From Actinomycetota bacterium (GTDB lineage Bacteria; Actinomycetota; Actinomycetes; Nanopelagicales; Nanopelagicaceae), in the NCBI GenBank assembly GCA_009704505.1, contig WLEB01000002.1, positions 1-64,000 of the forward strand: DNA of 64,000 nt. Reading direction: 5' to 3'. The position numbers and the translations under genes are program-made. Of this stretch, positions 57,958 to 64,000 are shown piece by piece; the first letter of the stretch is position 1, and each line of letters starts with the position of its first letter. A model generated the notes under the pieces. It had not been told where the DNA came from, did no database searches, and saw only the letters and a program-made list of their open reading frames with translations.

Positions 57958-58329
57958 ATGAGATATGAAGCTGTGCGTGTGAGCCTTGGCCGTCGATTTG
58001 CTGCCTTGATGCTGGATTGGCTTTCATGCTATTTCATTGTCACGGCTGTATCGGGCGGAATTGGCGCTGCAGTACCCAATCGCCCCTTTTACGTTTTGGG
58101 CCTTTTCTTCACTCAGATTTTCATGCTCTCTTGGCTTCAGGGCGCATCTCTAGGGCATCGAATTTTTGGAATAAGAATTGTTCGCTATGTCGATGGTGGT
58201 CCTATAAATGCCCGGCAAGCGTTTATTCGTAGCGCTCTATTGGTAACAATAGTTTTTGCGATTACCTTTGATGAAGAGGGAAGAGGCCTTCATGAAAGAT
58301 TTAGCAAAACAATACTGATTCGAAATTAA
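57958..58329 (+). CDS. RDD-family membrane protein
   Basis: 123 residues with three membrane helices; SLGRRFAALMLDWLSCYFIV near residue 8 carries the family Arg/Asp/Asp pattern, and GHRIFGIRIV near 63 is the second conserved loop. Function unknown; members are linked to ion or metabolite transport. It stands between glnA and DUF4191, a typical actinobacterial position, and overlaps the end of DUF4191 by 4 bp. Confidence 0.85.
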   Translation: MRYEAVRVSLGRRFAALMLDWLSCYFIVTAVSGGIGAAVPNRPFYVLGLFFTQIFMLSWLQGASLGHRIFGIRIVRYVDGGPINARQAFIRSALLVTIVFAITFDEEGRGLHERFSKTILIRN

Positions 58330-59000
58330 CGAATCTTTCCACCACGAGTAGGCATTGGTCCTTTAGGAATTGGCATGGACATTCCACCAACAGCCTTGAG
58401 GCGCGCACGAACTTCGCGCATCTGGTGAGCTGTTAACTTCTTAGGAAGTCGGCGCATTTCTTTTTGTAGCTTCCTAATTGGCACTCGATTGTCTTCATTA
58501 CCAATCAAAATCTCTATTACTGGAACTCCAGGTGCAAAGCGCTCTGCTTTCTTTCGCTCATCACTCATCATCTGCTTTACAGAGTCACTACCTTCACCCG
58601 AGATAACAATTCCCGCGCGACCAACACTTCGATGCACCATGTCCTGATTGCGTGATACAGCTACCGCTGGAGTTGTAGTCCATCCCTTACGTATGGCCAT
58701 GAGAACGCTTGCGCCTGCTCCCATTTGACCTTCAATAGAAACGTATGCGGCGCTACCTGCTTGCCGAGTGAAAAGAAGCATCGCGGCCAAGAGTGCAATA
58801 GGAAGGAAAACAAAACCAAGATAGACAGGCTGACCGATTGCAATTCCGATTCCGATTCCGATAGCCCATGTCATTAGAAACGTTGCGATCAGGGCAATTG
58901 AAATCCATGGCTTCACTTGTTTGGTTACGGCGTAGGCATCACGGAAAGCTTGAAAACGAGGTGTCTTGATTTTCTTTTCTTTAGATTTTCTCTTGAACAT
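58326..59000 (-). CDS. DUF4191 membrane protein
   Basis: 224 residues. Basic N-terminus, two membrane helices (about 32-55 and 58-78), then a soluble domain of 130 residues with VSRNQDMVHRSVGRAGIVIS and a basic C-terminal tail. Actinobacterial family of unknown function, always near lipA. The gene follows plsC closely and has its own candidate promoter within that gene. Confidence 0.85.
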   Translation of the reverse strand: MFKRKSKEKKIKTPRFQAFRDAYAVTKQVKPWISIALIATFLMTWAIGIGIGIAIGQPVYLGFVFLPIALLAAMLLFTRQAGSAAYVSIEGQMGAGASVLMAIRKGWTTTPAVAVSRNQDMVHRSVGRAGIVISGEGSDSVKQMMSDERKKAERFAPGVPVIEILIGNEDNRVPIRKLQKEMRRLPKKLTAHQMREVRARLKAVGGMSMPIPKGPMPTRGGKIR

Positions 59001-59004
59001 AGAT

Positions 59005-59703
59005 TTAGTTTAGTGGAGCCGGCGCGGTTCCACCAAGACGAGCAGGTGCCCAACGCTGTCCGGCATGGTTATCGGGGTAGGACTGCTGAACTTCATGGAG
59101 TAGATCGAGCATAACTTTGCGTAAGTGGAGTTGGGACTGTTCTACGTTTGCAGCTGGAGGATAGGAAATTGGATCACCGCATACAACTGAAATAGGGAAG
59201 TGGTTTCTTTTGAAGTTGGGCTTAAGACCCTTGGTGATAACTCTTTGGCTTCCCCAGATGATAGTTGGAATTACGGGAGCCCCGGATTCAATTGCAAGGC
59301 GAATGGTTCCAGATTTAATTTCTTTTATTTCAAAACTAACTGAGATTGTTGCCTCAGGAAAAATACCAATAATCTCTCCAGATTTAAGGGCTTTTAATGC
59401 AACTTCAAAAGAAGGTCCGCCATTGCTTCGATCAACATTAATGTGGTGCATACCTCGCATCAATGGGCCTGCAATTTTGTGATTAAAGATTTCCTTCTTT
59501 GCCATAAAGCGAACATAACGTTTGGTTGGCAGGGCGGCTGTTCCTGCTATTGCAAAATCTAAATATCCAACGTGGTTGATGGCTAGTATCGCACCACCTT
59601 TGTGCGGAATATGTTCTTGGCCTTGAAAATTAAATCGCAATCCAAGATATCTCCAAAAACCCTTTACAAGCAAAATAACCGGTGGGTAAACCAAATCAGC
59701 CAC
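59005..59703 (-). CDS. PlsC-family lysophospholipid acyltransferase
   Basis: Third LPLAT of the window, 232 residues. HX4D in INHVGYLDF near residue 45. The substrate motif reads [10 protein letters not shown] instead of the usual FPEGT, which may change acceptor specificity. GTG at 59703 overlaps the lipA stop by 8 bp and has AAAGG 6 nt upstream; a TTG at 59766 deep in lipA is less likely. Its lipA-neighbour position suggests nothing about substrate. Confidence 0.82.
   Translation of the reverse strand: MADLVYPPVILLVKGFWRYLGLRFNFQGQEHIPHKGGAILAINHVGYLDFAIAGTAALPTKRYVRFMAKKEIFNHKIAGPLMRGMHHINVDRSNGGPSFEVALKALKSGEIIGIFPEATISVSFEIKEIKSGTIRLAIESGAPVIPTIIWGSQRVITKGLKPNFKRNHFPISVVCGDPISYPPAANVEQSQLHLRKVMLDLLHEVQQSYPDNHAGQRWAPARLGGTAPAPLN
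59007..59012 (-). promoter_or_regulatory. Candidate -10 box (TAAACT) for the DUF4191 gene
   Basis: 6 nt before the ATG, inside the last codons of the plsC-type gene. Confidence 0.4.
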
Positions 59704-60628
59704 GAATTGCCTTTTTTTCCATCGCTTGTTTGTATAAACGGCCGGCTCTGTAACTGGAACGAACAAGCGGACCGCTCATGACACCAAGGAATCCGATCTC
59801 TTCTGCTTCTTGTGCCAACTCAACAAACTCTTCTGGCTTTACCCAACGCTCAACCGGGTGATGTGTTTGTGTAGGACGTAGGTATTGCGTGATCGTAATT
59901 AGGTCACACCCGGCATTGTGTAGATCACGTAGAGCCTGTGAAATCTCTTCTCTGGTCTCACCTAACCCCAAGATCAAGTTCGATTTTGTAATCAGACCAA
60001 AATCTTGGGCCATGCCGATAACTTTGAGAGATTTTTCATAAGTGAAAGCTGGGCGAATCTGTTTGAAGATACGGGGGACTGTTTCTAAGTTATGAGCAAA
60101 TACTTCAGGCTGTGTTTCAAAGATTGGATTGAGAAGCAAAGGATTGGCATTGAAGTCTGGGGCCAGCATTTCAACTCCAGTACCCGGGTTTAGTTGATGA
60201 ACCATTCGAATTGTTTCGGCGTAAAGCCATGAGCCTTCATCTTCTAAATCATCACGGGTAACACCAGTAATTGTGGCGTAGCGAAGTTGCATAGAACGCA
60301 CAGACTCTGCGACTTTGCGAGGTTCTTCTCGATCGATTGGAAGTGGTTTTCCTGTATCAATGTTGCAAAAATCGCAGCGACGAGTACATCTGTCTCCGCC
60401 AATAAGAAAAGTTGCTTCCTTGTCTTCCCAACATTCAAATATGTTTGGACAGGCGGCTTCTTGGCAGACTGTATGAAGGCCTTCACTTTTAACTAATGCA
60501 CGAAGTCGTGTGTACTCCGGGCCCATGTTTGCACGAGTCTTAATCCATTCAGGCTTTCGCTCGATAGGCGTTTGGGCATTTCGTGCTTCGATTCGAATTA
60601 GTTTGCGACCTTCTGGCGCCATTGTCAT
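59696..60628 (-). CDS. lipA: Lipoyl synthase
   Basis: Radical-SAM enzyme that inserts two sulfurs into octanoyl chains made by LipB. The auxiliary cluster cysteines lie in [13 protein letters not shown] near residue 56 and the radical-SAM CX3CX2C in [11 protein letters not shown] near 79. 310 residues from the ATG that overlaps the lipB stop by ATGA. Other ATG/GTG codons two residues either side are possible. LipB and LipA together supply lipoate for pyruvate and 2-oxoglutarate dehydrogenases. Confidence 0.95.
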   Translation of the reverse strand: MTMAPEGRKLIRIEARNAQTPIERKPEWIKTRANMGPEYTRLRALVKSEGLHTVCQEAACPNIFECWEDKEATFLIGGDRCTRRCDFCNIDTGKPLPIDREEPRKVAESVRSMQLRYATITGVTRDDLEDEGSWLYAETIRMVHQLNPGTGVEMLAPDFNANPLLLNPIFETQPEVFAHNLETVPRIFKQIRPAFTYEKSLKVIGMAQDFGLITKSNLILGLGETREEISQALRDLHNAGCDLITITQYLRPTQTHHPVERWVKPEEFVELAQEAEEIGFLGVMSGPLVRSSYRAGRLYKQAMEKKAIRG

Positions 60629-61281
60629 AGACACACCTTACGCAAAGAATTCAAAATATGCGCCTCAACACTATTTGATATCTCATCAACTGAGATCTCG
60701 CGCTGTAACTCTCTTTGTAAAGATGTCACTTGTGCATCTCTAATTCCACAAGCCACAATCTTGTCATAGGCTTTCAAATCTGGATTTACGTTAAGTGCAA
60801 ATCCATGCATCGTTACCCCTTTTGCAACTCTTACTCCTATAGCTGCGATTTTTCTATCACCTTGTGAGCCAATAACCCATACACCAGATCGTCCTTCAAC
60901 ACGCACGGCCTTGATTCCAAGTTCGACGCAAACATTAATAAGCGCACTTTCAATTTCGCGCACAAAACCGACAACTTCGGTTGGCTCTGAAAGTTTGATG
61001 ATGGGATAACCAACCAATTGACCAGGACCATGCCAAGTAATTCGTCCGCCACGATCAACATCAATGACATCAGTTCCGTCTACAGGGCGCTCGAACTCTT
61101 CTGTTCGACGGCCAGCTGTATAAACCGAAGGGTGCTCAAGAAGTACAAGGGTGTTTTCCTGAACTCCATTGGCCACATCGGCATGTATGGCCCTTTGTAA
61201 CTGCCAAGCTTGTTGGTATTCCATGGTTTTATAACGAGAGACAGAAATTACTTTCTCTACATCAGTTACAAGGTTGGGCAC
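60625..61281 (-). CDS. lipB: Octanoyl-[acyl-carrier-protein]:protein N-octanoyltransferase
   Basis: Transfers octanoyl from ACP to lipoyl domains. [18 protein letters not shown] near residue 78, the catalytic Lys in [10 protein letters not shown] near 142 and the catalytic Cys in [14 protein letters not shown] near 178. 218 residues. The GTG start has TAGGAT 6 nt upstream and no ribosome site. First gene of lipB-lipA. Confidence 0.95.
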   Translation of the reverse strand: MPNLVTDVEKVISVSRYKTMEYQQAWQLQRAIHADVANGVQENTLVLLEHPSVYTAGRRTEEFERPVDGTDVIDVDRGGRITWHGPGQLVGYPIIKLSEPTEVVGFVREIESALINVCVELGIKAVRVEGRSGVWVIGSQGDRKIAAIGVRVAKGVTMHGFALNVNPDLKAYDKIVACGIRDAQVTSLQRELQREISVDEISNSVEAHILNSLRKVCL

Positions 61282-61287
61282 CCTCTA

Positions 61288-61293
61288 ATCCTA
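61288..61293 (-). promoter_or_regulatory. Candidate -10 box (TAGGAT) for lipB
   Basis: 6 nt before the GTG on the minus strand; only 4 bp from the opposing -10 box of the leader ORF. Confidence 0.5.
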
Positions 61294-61297
61294 AAGG

Positions 61298-61303
61298 TAG
61301 GCT
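61298..61303 (+). promoter_or_regulatory. Candidate -10 box (TAGGCT) for the MMPL leader transcript
   Basis: 6 nt before ATG 61310 of a short leader ORF. Confidence 0.45.
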
Positions 61304-61309
61304 TGCCCC

Positions 61310-61360
61310 ATGCCCAATCGGGCCGCGCGCCAAGACAGTAAAACCAGGAAGGTCCTCTAA
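61310..61360 (+). CDS. Putative 16-residue leader peptide before the MMPL gene
   Basis: A leaderless ATG opens MPNRAARQDSKTRKVL, then TAA, 3 nt before the GTG of the MMPL gene. The AGGAAGG ribosome site of the MMPL gene lies inside this ORF, so translation of the leader could couple to or mask the transporter start. The peptide is very basic (R, K). It may be fortuitous. Confidence 0.35.
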   Translation: MPNRAARQDSKTRKVL

Positions 61361-61363
61361 ATC

Positions 61364-63511
61364 GTGAGCACTACAAAGAAAAGCCGCCGTCCCCTTGTCT
61401 ATGCATTAATCGTTATTTTTGTGTGGTTTGGAACAAGCGGTGTTATGGGACCTTTGTTTGGCAAGTTGTCAACTGTTCAAGAAAATGACAACTCAGCGTT
61501 TCTGCCTGATAGCGCTGAATCTACTCAAGCTTCAAAGATCATTGCGCAGTTTAATGATTCAGAGAATCAGAGCCTTCCAACGCTTGTTCTATACCGAGGC
61601 GAAATTGACGCAGAAAAAATCACAGGATTGAACATTCATCTCGCTCAACTTGCATCAAAAAACATTGGTGACAGCGATGTCCCAATCTCTGCATATTTAA
61701 ATCCTGGAGAGCAAATCTTTGCCTTTCCTTCTCAAGATGGGAAGGCTTTACTTGTCAACCTTCCATTTAACGCAGATGTTGCCTCAGATTTGCTACCAAA
61801 TAACAAGCCTGTACTACCAGAGTTAATCGAGACATTGCGTGAAGATGCATCTGAGTATGCAAACTCGAATGGTTTGATTTCTAACGTAACCGGTATTGGC
61901 GCAATCTTGGGAGATCTCTTTGGAGCATTCGAAGGGATTGACTCATCGCTTCTGTTCACAACGTTAATTGTGGTTGCGCTGATTCTGATTGTTGTTTATC
62001 GATCTCCAGTGCTTTGGATTCTTCCTCTCTTTTCAGCAGTAATTGCACTCTCAACTGCCGGAGGATTAATTTATCTTCTGACAAAAAATGATGTCATTGA
62101 TCTCAATGGTCAATCTCAAGGAATTCTCTCTGTTCTAGTTCTGGGCGCGGCAACAGATTATGCGCTGCTATTAATTGCTAGATACCGTGAAGAGCTTCAC
62201 CATTTTGACACTCCATTTAGTGCGATGAAGGCAGCTTTAAAAGGAGTTGTAGAACCCATCGTTGCATCTGGTGCAACAACTACAACAGCATTAATGGTCC
62301 TACTTCTGAGTGATCTTTCTGGAAACAGAGGTTTAGGCCCAGTTGGTGCAATCGGAATTATCTGTTCGGTCATAACAATTTTAACTTTACTGCCCGCTCT
62401 TCTTGTTGCCTTTGGTCGCTGGGTTTTCTGGCCACGCATTCCACGCCATGATGATGTGAACTCTCAACTAGATGGTTCGTGGGCAAAAGTGGGAGCAGCA
62501 GTTGAAAAGCGCCCCCGCAAACTTTGGATTGGTACTGCAATTGGATTGACGATTTTGGCAGGATTTTCAACAACTTTAAATGCCAGAGGACTTTCTACGG
62601 CAGATGCATTTACTCAACGACCAGATTCTGTTGTTGGCTTAGAGTTTTTAGGCCAGCATTTTCCTGGTGGATCAGGACAACCAACAGAGGTTGTCGTAAA
62701 ACAAGAACTGATTGCTCCAATTTCAGCGGCGTTGATGCAAGTTGATGGCGTTGCATCTGTAGAACCATTACGTAGCGCACCTGCAATTCCAGGTCAGCCT
62801 CCAGCTGAGATAAAAATTGTTGATGGTAGGGCGGTACTGAATGCTACGCTTTCTTTAAATCCTGACAGCGTTGAAGCTCGAGATGTAATCCCCAAAATAC
62901 GAGATGCAGTTCATGCAATCGATCCTGAAATTTTAGTTGGCGGGTCAACTGCTGTCGCCTTTGATACAGATGTTGCTGCAAACCACGATAATCGGACGAT
63001 CATTCCAATTGTATTGATCCTGATCACGATAATTTTGGGTCTCCTGTTGCGAAGCATCCTTGCCGCCGGTCTTTTACTTGGAACAGTGGTCCTGTCTTAC
63101 TTTGCAACACTTGGTGCTTGCCAATTGGTCTTTGAGCACATATTTGGTTTCAAGGGTGCAGATGTTTCATTCCCACTCTTTGCATTCATCTTCCTAGTTG
63201 CACTTGGTATTGATTACAACATCTTCTTAATGACAAGAGTGCGAGAAGAAAGTGCGAGAATTGGAACTAGAGCCGGTGTTATTAAGGGATTGACAGTTAC
63301 AGGTGGAGTTATCACCTCCGCTGGAATTGTTCTAGCAGCAACTTTTGGCGTTCTTGGAGTCTTGCCGCTTGTGTTCTTGGCACAACTAGGATTTGCAGTT
63401 GCTTTTGGTGTTTTGCTAGACACAATGATTGTTCGAACAATTCTGGTTCCAGCTTTGGTTCACGATATTGGTGGAAAAGTATGGTGGCCTTCTAAATTGC
63501 AGAGTAAGTAA
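61364..63511 (+). CDS. MMPL/RND-family transporter
   Basis: 715 residues with 12 membrane helices in two halves: TM1 near 12-30, a large extracytoplasmic loop, five helices at about 195-350, a second loop at about 400-540, and five at about 545-710. NSAFLPDSAESTQASKI near residue 44 is typical of actinobacterial MMPL (ActII-3-like) exporters. Probable lipid, drug or metabolite efflux by proton motive force; substrate unknown. GTG start with AGGAAGG 11 nt upstream. Confidence 0.88.
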   Translation: MSTTKKSRRPLVYALIVIFVWFGTSGVMGPLFGKLSTVQENDNSAFLPDSAESTQASKIIAQFNDSENQSLPTLVLYRGEIDAEKITGLNIHLAQLASKNIGDSDVPISAYLNPGEQIFAFPSQDGKALLVNLPFNADVASDLLPNNKPVLPELIETLREDASEYANSNGLISNVTGIGAILGDLFGAFEGIDSSLLFTTLIVVALILIVVYRSPVLWILPLFSAVIALSTAGGLIYLLTKNDVIDLNGQSQGILSVLVLGAATDYALLLIARYREELHHFDTPFSAMKAALKGVVEPIVASGATTTTALMVLLLSDLSGNRGLGPVGAIGIICSVITILTLLPALLVAFGRWVFWPRIPRHDDVNSQLDGSWAKVGAAVEKRPRKLWIGTAIGLTILAGFSTTLNARGLSTADAFTQRPDSVVGLEFLGQHFPGGSGQPTEVVVKQELIAPISAALMQVDGVASVEPLRSAPAIPGQPPAEIKIVDGRAVLNATLSLNPDSVEARDVIPKIRDAVHAIDPEILVGGSTAVAFDTDVAANHDNRTIIPIVLILITIILGLLLRSILAAGLLLGTVVLSYFATLGACQLVFEHIFGFKGADVSFPLFAFIFLVALGIDYNIFLMTRVREESARIGTRAGVIKGLTVTGGVITSAGIVLAATFGVLGVLPLVFLAQLGFAVAFGVLLDTMIVRTILVPALVHDIGGKVWWPSKLQSK

Positions 63512-63520
63512 CCAGTAGCA

Positions 63521-64000
63521 ATGGCACTTAAAGTCGGAATCGCTGGATACGGCTTAGCGGGTCGGTATTTCCATGCTCCTTTGCTAAAGGGTTGTGGTTT
63601 TGAAGTTACAGGTGTCCATACAACAAATAAGGAACGTTCCGCCCATGCACTTTTAGATTTTCCTAATACAAAGGTTTTGAGTTCGATTTCTGAGTTAGTC
63701 GAGCTTAATCTTGATCTTTTAGTTGTTGCCTCTGCCAATCTAGTTCACGCGGAGCATGCAATTGCTGGCATCAATAAAGGGATTCCAGTTGTAATCGATA
63801 AACCAATGGGAAGAACTGCTGCAGAGGTGCAGCAAATTATTTCTGCCGCGCAATCCAAGAATGTCGCAGTAACAACCTTTTTTAATAGGCGCTGGGATAG
63901 TGATGCTTTAACGATCAAGAAAGTTCTAGAAAGCAAAGTTTTAGGTGAAGTTCATCGCCTTGATTCACGTTTTGAAAGATTTAGACCTGAGCTCAATTTA
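63521..64000 (+). CDS. Gfo/Idh/MocA-family oxidoreductase, 5' part
   Basis: First 160 codons, cut by the window edge. NAD(P)-binding GIAGYGLAGRYFHAPLL at 6-22, and the DKPMGRTAAE segment near residue 93, where the family has EKP (here DKP). Members act on sugars, inositols or bile pigments; substrate cannot be told from this part. It begins 9 nt after the MMPL stop, so it may be co-transcribed. No ribosome site is obvious. Confidence 0.85.
   Translation, partial: MALKVGIAGYGLAGRYFHAPLLKGCGFEVTGVHTTNKERSAHALLDFPNTKVLSSISELVELNLDLLVVASANLVHAEHAIAGINKGIPVVIDKPMGRTAAEVQQIISAAQSKNVAVTTFFNRRWDSDALTIKKVLESKVLGEVHRLDSRFERFRPELNL

Overview
The window is a gene-dense stretch of an actinobacterial chromosome with low to middling GC for that phylum (an impression, not a count), short intergenic gaps and many 4-bp ATGA/GTGA gene overlaps. 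Gene content and order match the core actinobacterial backbone, as recalled from Mycobacterium and Streptomyces: HU with a lysine-rich tail next to plsC-gpsA-ddl; recG-rsmD-coaD-DUF177-rpmF-rnc-smc-ftsY; amt-glnB beside ffh; rpsP-KH-rimM-trmD; miaB-miaA-dapF-hflX; DUF4193/DUF3093/dut/DUF3159/trkA pair; a PimB-type mannosyltransferase; PadR-ino1; and glnA/RDD/DUF4191/lipA/lipB. AT-rich codons, compact layout and loss of usual neighbours (DAK2 protein before recG, mutM before smc, glnD after glnB, lexA after hflX) suggest a streamlined freshwater lineage such as the acI group (Nanopelagicales). That placement is inference.

Layout. 1-4.9 kb: nucleoid protein, phospholipid and peptidoglycan precursor genes, thiL and rpmB. 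5.1-14.9 kb: recG to ftsY (DNA repair, CoA synthesis, rRNA and ribosome genes, RNase III, SMC, SRP receptor). 15-16.7 kb: ammonium transport and PII. 16.8-25.6 kb: ffh, the rpsP-trmD operon, tRNA modification, diaminopimelate epimerase, HflX, DUF4193. 25.5-30.3 kb: DUF3093, a thioesterase, dUTPase, DUF3159, two TrkA subunits and an RNA m5U methyltransferase. 30.3-40.5 kb: aconitase, a BenE-like transporter, a fadB-fadA beta-oxidation operon, an RNase D-like exonuclease and DUF3000. 40.5-47.6 kb: a reductase-domain protein, PimB-like glycosyltransferase, acyl-CoA ligase with a two-component pair, SRPBCC, ROK kinase and a second PlsC. 47.6-53 kb: Fe-S-type PD-(D/E)XK nuclease, PadR-ino1, a membrane protein, a stand-alone LuxR HTH, crotonase-SDR pair. 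53-64 kb: CopC, NCS1 permease, NhaA, glutamine synthetase, lipoate genes, third PlsC, MMPL exporter and the 5' part of a Gfo/Idh oxidoreductase.

Functional threads. Membrane lipids: gpsA, three PlsC-type acyltransferases, ino1 and pimB together supply glycerol phosphate, phosphatidate, inositol and PI mannosides. Nitrogen: amt, glnB and glnA each lie near GTnAC-type repeats resembling GlnR boxes. Fatty acids: fadD-like ligase, fadBA, crotonase and SDR.

The most general regulatory signal is at transcription starts. At least 21 gene heads have a TANNNT hexamer 6 or 7 nt before the start codon and no evident Shine-Dalgarno sequence, which indicates leaderless mRNAs; several pairs are divergent with -10 boxes only 4-36 bp apart. 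RNase III appears to need a CTG start. I found no CRISPR array, prophage, insertion sequence, tRNA or rRNA gene, and no gene-free stretch longer than about 300 bases. I did not find a clearly new multi-gene system.
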